From positions 868,001 to 932,000 of the forward strand of contig CBDANN010000008.1 in NCBI GenBank assembly GCA_965197635.1: a stretch of 64,000 nucleotides of DNA. Direction: 5' to 3'. The first letter of the stretch is position 1, and each line of letters begins with the position of its first letter. A program made the translations under genes and the position numbers. The notes beneath the pieces were generated by a model. The model was not told the origin of the DNA. It searched no databases and saw only the letters and a list, made by a program, of their open reading frames with translations. Source of the DNA: Bin87 sp965197635. GTDB lineage: Bacteria > Chloroflexota > Dehalococcoidia > Lucifugimonadales > UBA3495. This document shows positions 42,648 through 50,811 of this stretch, in pieces.

Positions 42648-44297
42648 CGGTTGGGGCGTCCCAAACTACCTCTTGCTCTGTGGGAGAGGGCTGAGGGGAG
42701 GGCTCGTTGCCTCTCACCCTATCGAGGTCAAACTCCGCGAGCCGGGCCGCGTCCTGCCCGAAAAGCCGTTCCTCAATGTAGGGCAAGACGCCATACTTCC
42801 AGATGCGCCGCACGGCAGTGTCGTCAAGTCCCGGCTTCATAAAGTGGCTGGGCCCAATGGCGGCGTGCGGTTCATTACTCAGTAGCGCGTTTGCCCCGTC
42901 AACCACATCGGCCACCCACTCCATGCCGGGAGATTTCTCACTGAGATACCTGCGGAGCAAACCCCTGATTGGAGGCTGGTCGGGATGAAACTCCACGAAA
43001 TAGAACCGCCGGCGCAGGGCCAGGTCCACCAGCGCGATGGAGCGGTCTGCCGTGTTCATGGTCCCGATGATGTAGAGGTTTTCGGGCAGGCGGAACGGGT
43101 TATCGGAGTATTGAGGTTTATCTCCCGATCGCGGTATTCCAGGAGGAAGTACAGCTCGCCGAAGACTTTGGCCAGGTTGCTCCGGTTGATTTCGTCGATG
43201 ATGAGGAAGTGTTTGCCGCCTTCAGTTGCGGCTTTCGCTGCCCGCAGCAGCGGCCCATCCCGCAACATGTACGTGAGCTGCCCATCATCTGCTGAATCAG
43301 GACGATAGCCCTGCACGAAATCCTCGTAGGCGTAGGACGGGTGGAACTGCACCAGCGTAACGCGGCTTGGCGAGCCGGCGATATGCTCGGCAAGTTCTTG
43401 GGCAACATAGGTCTTGCCCGTCCCAGGTGGCCCCTGGAAGATGACCTGCTGTTTGTCTTCCAGCAGGGTGTTGATTTCCGTTAGGAAGTCGGCGGGAAGG
43501 TAAAGTTTCTTGGCGAGGGTGGGGAAGGGGGGTGAAGGCTGATCGGGAGGATTGCTGTCAACCGCTCCGGAGCCAAAAACATCAGTGATAAAAGCCCGCG
43601 TTGCCGCGTCGTCGGGTTCCATACTCCAGATGCACTGGTTCGCTAGTGTGGTGTATTCGTAGTTCGCCGGATATAAAGTGCCGACCGCCGCCTTTGCGCC
43701 GCTCAGTATCGAGTAGAAAACTCTTTTCCAATCCGCTCGGAAAGCCTCGAAGTAATACGGCGAACTACGAATACAGGACACTAGGAACCGATCGGAGATA
43801 TCGGCAACAGCGTAATTGCCAATGGGTCTATTCTCATCCGGATCTGGCATACTCTCAAGCCAGTCGTCGTCAACATCTACGCAGTGGTCTCTGGTGTTCG
43901 TAATCCTGCCAATTGCGTAGATTCCTACACTGATGTGGCGATTTTCTGCATAATTCCTGAATTCGTCGGCTTTCATGGCAATCCGGTCCCCGGGCTGCAT
44001 TCTACTGATCTCAGCATTATGGTTGAGGTGGCTATGGGGCGGAAGGTAATGCTGCCAGAAATACCGATAATCTCTCCAATTATTACCGCCGGTGACGAAC
44101 CACACGGGGCGCACGTTGCTGTTGTCTGCTGGCCTGACCATCTTTCGTTGTCTCCTTACTTCCCCCGGCCGCTCGCTCGTCCAAATCGCCTTGCCCGGCG
44201 TGAACAGCGGATCGTCGGCCTGCAACGCGCGGTCAACCCATGCTTGGGATGCATAGTACACCTTGTCTACGCCGTTTCCGGTTCTTTGACGGCCCAT
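42640..44297 (-). pseudogene. mcrB: McrB-like GTPase with N-terminal EVE-like domain, one frameshift
   Basis: The N-terminal ~200 residues contain a PUA/EVE-like domain (ISRMQPGDRIAMKADEFRNY, ISVGIYAIGRITNT), probably recognising modified bases. The AAA+ part has IFQGPPGTGKTYVAQEL (Walker A), HPSYAYEDFVQGYRP, and HFLIIDEINRSNLAKVFGEL (Walker B). A one-base loss near 43106 moves the frame; the continuation NPFRLPENLYIIGTMNTADRS is the expected McrB segment (NTADRS). I prefer ATG 44297 (GAGG upstream) over GTG 44333. The C-terminus contains a SPQPSPTEQE tract that looks like an inserted short repeat. Restored, it would be about 553 aa. Confidence 0.85.
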
Positions 44298-44416
44298 TAT
44301 TGCCCTCAAAGTGTTGTCCCATGCTGAACTCACACAATGGCCCGGAGTATAGCACAGGGCTGTTGCAACGGATTGTCACCCCCTTATCGAATACGGAATC
44401 GCAATGACGGGTTGGT

Positions 44417-44811
44417 TTAACCCACCGTCGCCCAGACCAGCGTGACTACGCCGGCTATTACCAGCGACGCGGCCCACAGCAGGTCCAGGTTGATCCAGCC
44501 GCGCCGCAAGAACGCCAGGCCGACCCGGTAATAGACCACGACGGCAAGACCCACAGGTACCTCATGCACAGGGTAGAACGCGGCGCCATCCCGGCCGCCG
44601 TCTTCGCCTCTCGCAATCTGCGAAAGCAGCACCGGGAAATCAGCCTCAAGAGGCGGCGCGAGATCCAGACCATGATCGCCAACAGCATCGTCAGGTGCGC
44701 CAACACCACGCCGGAGATGCACGCCTCCGACGACGTCAACGACGAGAACCTGTTGGCCTGGCCTGACGGGCGCATACTGGTGCTGGACGCCGACTCATTC
44801 CAGACGCCCAC
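44417..44811 (-). pseudogene. Possible decayed membrane protein
   Basis: Two minus-strand frames carry hydrophobic stretches that could belong together: GVVLAHLTMLLAIMVWI in one and VGLAVVVYYRVGLAF and LLWAASLVIAGVVTLVWATVG in another. No family is recognised and no start or ribosome site is clear. This may be a frameshifted small membrane protein or chance hydrophobicity. Confidence 0.25.
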
Positions 44812-45127
44812 AACCGGCAGCCGCGTCTTCAGATGTAGAGCCCAAACTCGAGCAGCATCGTCGCGCTGAGGCGCTCCGAGCTCCCGCTGATTAATGCATC
44901 TGCGCCGGTCGTTGGACCAATGACTTTATACCTGCCGTATGACGGGATAGCGCACTAGCAAATCCAGTCTACATCCCCGGCTCATCCAGCCCAAAACGCG
45001 TCCCATCGTCCATCACACACCGCCTCACATTTCGTCAAACTCCCGTGCCCCACATAATCCACCGAAAGGTGGACGCATGAAGGTGGACGCGCGCGTACTT
45101 CACTCAAGCACGACTTTAGGAAAACGC
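44812..45127. other. No gene seen upstream of IS66
   Basis: This 316-bp stretch has no convincing ORF or RNA. It contains the short motif CCACCGAAAGGTGGACGC, similar to the inner part of the IS1380 end, which may be chance. It ends with the 8-bp target repeat of the IS66 element. Confidence 0.4.
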
Positions 45128-46580
45128 GTAACTGTTCAGACTTGGTGAGGTGAATTGGCCGGATCCGGGTTTCCGAACGCTGGCGTGGGTGGCAGTCGTT
45201 ATGTCATATAGAGGGAGTGGATACTGAGAGTGACCTGACCACCGCCGACCGCGATTTCCTGATCGCCATCATTGCCCAACTGCAGGCCACCGTTTTGGAA
45301 CAGCAGCGGGTGATTGAGCGGTTGGAGCGGCGGATTGCCGAACTGGAGGGCCAGGCGAAACCGGACGGCCCGCCCCGAATGCCCGGCCTCAAGGCGAAAT
45401 CGGGCCGCCAGCCCCCAGCGCAGCAGCAGCCCCGAAAGCAGCGACGCCACGGCTTCGCCCGCCCGCGCATGACACCGACCCATCGGGTGGAGCACGTGGT
45501 GGAGAACTGTCCCGATTGCGGCGCCCACCTGTCCGGCGGCTGGACCCAGCGCACTCGGGAAGTCATCGAGTTGCCGGTGGTTCCGGTGCAAGTCACCGAG
45601 CATGTCTTCATCGCCAGGACCTGCCCAGTGTGTCGGCGGCGCCGAGTGCCCACCGCGCAACTGGACGGCGTGGCACTGGGGCGCCAACGCCTGGGCGTCA
45701 ACCTGATCAGCCGCATCGCCACGCTACGGGAAGAAGGGCGCCTGCCGATCCGCAGCATCCAGTGGTATCTGGGCACCGTCCATCAGCTGCGCCTCAGCGT
45801 GGGGGCCATTGTGAGCGCCATTCATCAGACCGCGCAACAGGCCCAACCAGCGGTGGCTGGAATGGTGGACCGCATCCGCGCCAGCCCAGTGGTCCACGCC
45901 GACGAAACCGGCTGGCGTCAAAATGGGAACAACGGTTACGTCTGGACTTTCAGCACTCCCACCGAGCGCTACTTCCTGCGGCGGGGTCGGGGCAAGGCGG
46001 TGGTGGATGAAGCGCTGGGCGAGGCATTCTCCGGAGTACTGGTCAGCGATTTCTACGCCGCCTACCACCATTACGATGGCCCCAAGCAACGGTGCTGGGC
46101 GCACCTGCTGCGGGACATCCACGACCTGCGGGCCCGCTACCTCAAAGATGCCCCGCTGGCCCGCTGGGCGGCGGCAGTCCATCGACTCTACGAGGAAGCC
46201 AAAGCCTTCTCTCATCCTCAGGCACGACGACGGCGCACTGCTCAACTGGCCTTGGAGCGGAAGCTGCTGGCCATCTGCCGCCCTTTCCTGTCTGAGCCGT
46301 CGGCCGTCCAGGGCAAGCTGTGCCGGCGCATTGAGCGCCACATCAAGGAACTCTTCGTCTTCGTGGCCGAACCAGACGTGCCATCGGACAACAACCCCGC
46401 CGAGCGCAGCCTGCGTCATCTGGTCATCAGCCGCAAGGTCAGCGGCGGCACCCGCTCGGAGCAGGGCACGGAGAGCAAGATGACGCTGGCATCCATCTTC
46501 GGCACCTGGCGCGCCCAAGGTTTAAATCCTCTCGCCGCCTGTCGTCAGCTGCTCACTTCCCCCCAAGTCTGAACTGTTAC
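45128..46580 (+). mobile_element. IS66-family insertion sequence (1453 bp), recent
   Basis: Terminal repeats are GTAACTGTTCAGACTTGG and, inward from the right, GTAACAGTTCAGACTTGG. The element is flanked by a perfect 8-bp direct repeat GAAAACGC (45120-45127 and 46581-46588), the size known for the IS66 family. It holds only a TnpC-type transposase, with no tnpA or tnpB, as in the shorter IS66 subgroup. Confidence 0.94.
45217..46572 (+). CDS. IS66-family transposase (TnpC)
   Basis: The 451-aa protein has an N-terminal coiled coil (IIAQLQATVLEQQRVIERLE), a zinc-finger region (NCPDCGAHLSGG, RTCPVCRRR), and the DDE core: VVHADETGWRQNG (Asp), VSDFYAAYHHY (Asp) and SDNNPAERSLRHLVISRKVSGG (Glu). It starts with GTG 45217 and ends eight bases before the right terminal repeat end. 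The frame is intact, so it is probably active. Confidence 0.94.
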   Translation: MDTESDLTTADRDFLIAIIAQLQATVLEQQRVIERLERRIAELEGQAKPDGPPRMPGLKAKSGRQPPAQQQPRKQRRHGFARPRMTPTHRVEHVVENCPDCGAHLSGGWTQRTREVIELPVVPVQVTEHVFIARTCPVCRRRRVPTAQLDGVALGRQRLGVNLISRIATLREEGRLPIRSIQWYLGTVHQLRLSVGAIVSAIHQTAQQAQPAVAGMVDRIRASPVVHADETGWRQNGNNGYVWTFSTPTERYFLRRGRGKAVVDEALGEAFSGVLVSDFYAAYHHYDGPKQRCWAHLLRDIHDLRARYLKDAPLARWAAAVHRLYEEAKAFSHPQARRRRTAQLALERKLLAICRPFLSEPSAVQGKLCRRIERHIKELFVFVAEPDVPSDNNPAERSLRHLVISRKVSGGTRSEQGTESKMTLASIFGTWRAQGLNPLAACRQLLTSPQV

Positions 46581-46588
46581 GAAAACGC

Positions 46589-47060
46589 AACTGCACTCTG
46601 GACGCAGCTATTTGCATCGCTCGCCGAGAGCCGTTTTGCGACACCGGCGGGGTCGTGCGTGTAGTTGGCCTTGGGCGTTTGCCGAAATCGGCGTATTTTG
46701 CCCGATTTTGAAAAACGTTACAGGGCGCCCTGACGTTACTGTAACTGGTGCCCTGGATTTGCAATTTTCGGCGTGAGCACTTGGGTAGAGGGATGTACCA
46801 CAAAACGAGTAGAGATACGCACAATGCGATGACCGGTGATTTGCAAACCACTTTGGGGTTGGTGGAAAAAACGAGGTTGTCGTGAGATTGGGTAAAAGCG
46901 CCACATCTGGGCAAGATTTTCTTGCCCAGATGTGTGGCGTCCATGGGTGAGGCTGAAGGCAGGGTTACGAGGTTGTCAGATAGCGGCTGAGGTTGGGGAA
47001 GACAGGGTTGCCGGCGTGGTTCTTACGGGAGTGGTATGCGCCGCGGGATTTCGCGCCTGT
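46589..47060. other. Non-coding region with nested inverted repeat
   Basis: No supportable gene lies in this 470-bp region. At 46721-46755 CAGGGCGCC faces GGTGCCCTG (one mismatch) around a central GTTACTGTAAC palindrome, which could form a cruciform, operator or terminator-like hairpin. Further right, CTTGCCCAGATG near 46928 repeats a nearby CATCTGGGCAAG, another small inverted repeat (about 46904-46933). Confidence 0.45.
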
Positions 47061-47360
47061 TCAGCGATTGGCGGCGGTTACTTGAGGAGCGGACGGCCGG
47101 GGGTTGGCGCCGCGTTCCCTACGGTCCTTTTCGAGGGCCTCGGCGACGGCCTTGTCGATGCGGTCTTTCTCCTTAGCCTCGTGTTCCTTACGTTCCTTTT
47201 CGACGGCTTCCTTGACGGTGGTGTTTATATCAGCCTGAGTGGATGACAGGTTTTTGTCGATGGCTTGGATGGCCTTGATGGCCTGCTTGCGGGCGGTGGC
47301 GCCTTCGAGTTTCTGGAACTCGTTGAGGATGGTAGTAAAGATGTCGAAGTTGTCGGCCAT
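47061..47360 (-). CDS. Small charged coiled-coil protein, 99 aa
   Basis: The protein is not assigned. The N-terminus FDIFTTILNEFQKLEGATAR is followed by a long highly charged helix (about residues 25-85, rich in E and K) likely to form a coiled coil, then a Pro-rich end. The ATG at 47360 follows AAAGGAGACAACA, a strong site, which supports reality. It stands alone between IS66 and the MITE. Confidence 0.65.
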   Translation of the reverse strand: MADNFDIFTTILNEFQKLEGATARKQAIKAIQAIDKNLSSTQADINTTVKEAVEKERKEHEAKEKDRIDKAVAEALEKDRRERGANPRPSAPQVTAANR

Positions 47361-47629
47361 TGTTGTCTCCTTTCCTTGGCGTTCATTTCCGGCGGTGGGC
47401 CGGTGGCTTTGGAGACATACTATCGTGGAGAGCCGCAGGGAACGACGATGTTGCCTGGGCGGCGCATTGTTCTTCCCCTATGGGGGCGGTGACCAGGTGA
47501 TGGATCAGCCGTCGTTTTTGCCTACTGTGATGGGTTCTCGGGACGGCCTGGACGGGGGATGGAACTGATTAGCCAGCAGACGGAGTTGGTTGGTGAATAC
47601 TTCGGCTTCGCCGAGCATGAATCGTGTCG

Positions 47630-47776
47630 CTAAACCAATACCAAGGTGGGATGTGCATTTCGGGATCTTGAAGCCGTCCGAAAGGACTCCACAGCTCCTC
47701 ATGCCACCTTCAGCCCCAACTGGGGTCGCCACCGACGGTGCGGTCTAGCAATATGTACATTTCACCTTGGCTTTAG
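47630..47776. mobile_element. MITE copy 2, same family as 35407-35559
   Basis: It is in the opposite orientation to the 35.4-kb copy: the left end is CTAAACCAATACCAAGGTG and the right end reads inward CTAAAGCCAAGGTGAAATG, five bases shorter than in copy 1. The interiors align over the CCGAAAGGACTCC and CCCAACTGGG segments. IS1380 copy B is inserted precisely at its right end (TTTAG). Confidence 0.75.
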
Positions 47777-49486
47777 CCCGAATCCACCGAAGGGAAACCG
47801 TGGCGGCGGTCAGAGGAGGGATGAGGGACCAGGGATCGGGCTGGCGGGGACCTGATGCCGATGAAATGGACGATGTGGGGCGTGGATGCCGGTCCAAAGA
47901 GATGTTGACGACCCGTAGTAGCGGCGCGGGAAGCGATTTTCAGCGCCGATCGCCGGCGGAGGCCATCAGGAGCCGAGCCTGGCGCGGCTGGGCCAGACAG
48001 TTAGGTAATCTGGTGGACAGGTCAGACGCCGCGGGCGTGGTCAAGAAGGGAGTGGCAGTGCGCGCAGTCTGGCCAGGGCGCTGCTGAACTGGTTTCGCCA
48101 GGGCCAGCCCTGGGGGAGATGCAAAGTGAGGCGGCGTGCCTTGCGGGTGAGGCGTCCGGCCAGGGAGAAGAAGCGCCTGCGCAGGGTCTTGGTGGTCGCC
48201 ACCGGCTCGCCCAGCCCGAGGCGCGTGGTCCAGCGGGCCAGGTTGTGGGCCATCGTCTGGACGGCCAGCCAGGCGGCGTTGGCGGGGAAGCGGCCCGAGG
48301 GCAGGTGGTTGAGACCCACCCCGTACTTGAGGTCGCGGATGGCGTTCTCGATCTCGGCGTGGCGGCGATGATCGGCCTCCAGTTCCAGGGTGTCGCCGTC
48401 TCTATCGGTGATGAAGCCGTGATAGCTGTAGTCGACCAAGAGGGCCAGCTGGGAGTTGGGCGTGGGCTGCACCCTTCGGACGATGAGACGCACCGGCACA
48501 GCATCGGGCTCACTGGCGAAGGGAGTGTAGCTGGTTTCGGCCACGTCGGCGGCGCCCTCCATCCAGTAAGGGATGGGCGTCCAGTCCTCTTCAGGTATGG
48601 CTGCGATGAGATTGCGCAACTGGGCGTGCTGGCGGACGGTGATGGAGAAGCGGACCTTCATCTTGCGGCAGACGGCGACGATGTCGTGGTTGTAGAAGCC
48701 GCTGTCGGCCCGCATGGTGAGCGGTCCGGTGGCTCCGGCGTAGCGCACTCGCCTTACCGTCTCTCGCAGGAAGTGGGCCGCGCCGCGAGCGGTGTTGGCG
48801 CGTCCCTGGCGCAGCCGAGCCATCAGCACGTCGCCGGCGCCAGCGGCGACGGCGAACAGCGGGTGATAGCCCCGCTGGCCGGTGTAGGTGTGGCGGCGCG
48901 CCCCTTCCTTGGCCGGACCGTAGGTCTCACAGATGGTGGAGTCCAGGTCGATGGTCAACGGATCATCGCCCGGTCCGGCCCCGGCGCCCCAGGCTCGGGC
49001 CAGCGCCTCACGGCTCACCCGATCCAGCTGCCGCGCGTGGCCCCAACGGAAACTCCGCAGGAACGTACCCAACGTGGACGGCGCCTTGACCACACAGCCC
49101 AGCACCTGCTCGGTCCCGCCAGCGCGCAGCGCGTCGGCGTCGTCGATGCAGTCGCCACCGGCCAGGGCCGACGCCACCAGGGTCAGCATCTTGTCCCCAG
49201 CATTCGCACGACCCGGTGCATCTCCCAAGTCAACGTGGCGGTCCACCAGTTCGCCCAGACCCAGGTGATGGGCCAGCGTGACCGGCAGGATCAGTCCGGC
49301 GTTGGCCACCAGGCGGTGATCGTCGAAGGCGACCTGGATGCGCTCAAGGCGCTCAGGTGGTAGCATCCGTTGGGTGCTCCTTGTTCCGGGTTGGTTTGGT
49401 GTCTCACAAACCATTATCCCCGAAGCCGGGAGCATTTTTTCAACCCTTCAGCACGACACCAACCTCATCCTTTCGGTGGATTGGGG
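47777..49486. mobile_element. IS1380-type insertion sequence, copy B (1710 bp)
   Basis: Same ends, length and orientation as copy A at 6467-8176, with only a few substitutions seen. It is flanked by a perfect 5-bp direct repeat TTTAG (47772-47776 and 49487-49491). It inserted between MITE copy 2 and the IS630 copy B. Confidence 0.94.
48041..49366 (-). CDS. IS1380-family transposase, copy B
   Basis: This 441-aa transposase is identical to copy A except at two positions (Ala in LIAAIPEEDW and in VAAGAGDVL). The DDE residues (IDLDSTICE, MRADSGFY, EIENAIRDL) are intact. The start is ATG 49366 with AAGGAG upstream. Confidence 0.94.
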   Translation of the reverse strand: MLPPERLERIQVAFDDHRLVANAGLILPVTLAHHLGLGELVDRHVDLGDAPGRANAGDKMLTLVASALAGGDCIDDADALRAGGTEQVLGCVVKAPSTLGTFLRSFRWGHARQLDRVSREALARAWGAGAGPGDDPLTIDLDSTICETYGPAKEGARRHTYTGQRGYHPLFAVAAGAGDVLMARLRQGRANTARGAAHFLRETVRRVRYAGATGPLTMRADSGFYNHDIVAVCRKMKVRFSITVRQHAQLRNLIAAIPEEDWTPIPYWMEGAADVAETSYTPFASEPDAVPVRLIVRRVQPTPNSQLALLVDYSYHGFITDRDGDTLELEADHRRHAEIENAIRDLKYGVGLNHLPSGRFPANAAWLAVQTMAHNLARWTTRLGLGEPVATTKTLRRRFFSLAGRLTRKARRLTLHLPQGWPWRNQFSSALARLRALPLPS

Positions 49487-50215
49487 TTTAGTTTAGTATT
49501 GGTTCAACGCAGGTTTAAGAGTTCTTGGAACGCGAAGGAGGAAGTTGCTATGCTGGCTGCAAATTTGGGTTGGGGGGAGGTGCAGCAGCCATGGCTCGGT
49601 AACGATACCCAGTACAGTTGACAGAAGAGGAACGCGAACAATTGAACCGACTGGTCCATAGCGGCAAAAGCTCAGCACGTAGCTTCGCCCGAGCGCGCAT
49701 CCTGCTCAAGGCGGACGAGGGCTGGAGCGCGTCCCAGGTGGCGGCGGCCCTGGACACCTCGCCGCGCACGGTGTTCCGCAGCAAACGGCGGTACGCCGAG
49801 GAGGGATTGGACGGTGTGCTCCACGACCATCCCCAGGCCAACCGGTACCGCAAGTTGGATGATCGGGGTGAGGCCCACCTGATTGCCCTGGCGTGCCGCG
49901 ACGCCCCGGAGGGCCATGACCACTGGACCTTGCAGCTGTTGGCCGACCGGATGGTCGAGTTGGGGTTGGTTGCGTCGCTCACCGACGAGACGGTGCGTCT
50001 CAAGCTCAAAAAAACGTCCTCAAGCCCTGGCGGAAGCAGCAGTGGTGCATCCCCAAGGTAGGCGGGGAGTTCGTGGCGGCGATGGAGGACGTGCTGGACC
50101 GGTACGCCGAACCCTACGATCCCCAGCGTCCGGTGGTGTGCTTTGACGAGACCTCCACCCAACTGCTGGCCCCGATCTTTGACCAATCGCGGGAGCCGTT
50201 GCCCGCCCACCCGGG
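49487..50215 (+). pseudogene. IS630-family element, copy B, truncated
   Basis: The left end is TATTGGTTCAACG near 49496. The transposase starts at ATG 49591 as MAR, then a TAA replaces the CAA seen in copy A, followed by YPVQLTEEEREQLNRL and the HTH (GWSASQVAAALDTSPRTVFRSKRRYAEEG). After a shift near 50050 it reads AMEDVLDRYAEPYDPQRPVV and CFDETSTQLLAPIFDQSREP, and then abruptly joins unrelated sequence near 50215. The catalytic second Asp and Glu are lost. Confidence 0.8.
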
Positions 50216-50561
50216 CAATGGTAAAGAGCGCACTTTCGAATCCACCTTCGTGATCGAGCTCAGGAAACCCCGAAAACAGCCCAAGGCTGGCGCTCGCCGA
50301 TCCAAGAAAACCAGTTCCCCTGTCCACATCACTAGAATCGAGCCACGTAAACCAGCCAAGGCGCCAGCGAAGGGGAAAGCCACCATGGCTCAACAGGACA
50401 CCCCCAAAGACGGGAAATTTGAACTCGTGGCCCAAGTCCCAGGGCAAGTCAAAACCAGTGGTCCGCCCCGAAAACGTCGGGCTCCTCGCCCGCGTCCTGG
50501 CAAGGTGGAACAAGGGAGGTTGCCAGGCGTCCCCGCCAGCGACGACGAAAGCAAGGCATGA
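50216..50561 (+). pseudogene. Orphan basic C-terminal gene tail fused to the IS630 fragment
   Basis: After the IS630 junction the same frame runs on for ~115 residues: GKERTFESTFVIELRKPRKQ, a Lys/Pro-rich stretch, DGKFELVAQVPGQVKTSGPP, and a very basic end KRRAPRPRPGKVEQG closing with LPGVPASDDESKA. It is not recognised. The last ~35 codons are paralogous to those at 54831-54943. It looks like the 3' end of a lost larger gene. Confidence 0.5.
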
Positions 50562-50811
50562 TCGGCGGGTGGCGTCCCTGACCGTCAGGTCGCTCCGAAC
50601 AGGTCAATCACGCCGCCCACGTAGGAACACGCCATACCATTGGTGGAAACGTCGCCGGACTGTCGACACCCCCAGCGGCAACTACCAGCCGCGGAGCCGC
50701 GGAACGAACCCGACGAAGGAGCCGTGCCGTGCCGCAGAAGCGAGAACACCCCTACATCTGGGGCCACCTGGCTGCCGCGGTTACTTACCGGAACAGATCT
50801 AGCACAATCGC
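50562..50811 (+). other. Gap with possible start fragment of a lost gene
   Basis: Between the basic tail and the GmrSD-type gene, two frames near 50729-50811 read PQKREHPYIW and ATWLPRLLTGTDLAQS. Together these resemble the opening of PD-(D/E)xK-type proteins that begin PYIW-x-TWL-x-LL-x-GE, but the frame breaks and nothing follows. Confidence 0.25.

Noticed and set aside
44564..44869. Plus-strand 101-codon ORF
   Set aside because: No ribosome site or recognisable domain; composition fits neither strand well. The minus-strand hydrophobic frames are only slightly better, so both remain doubtful.
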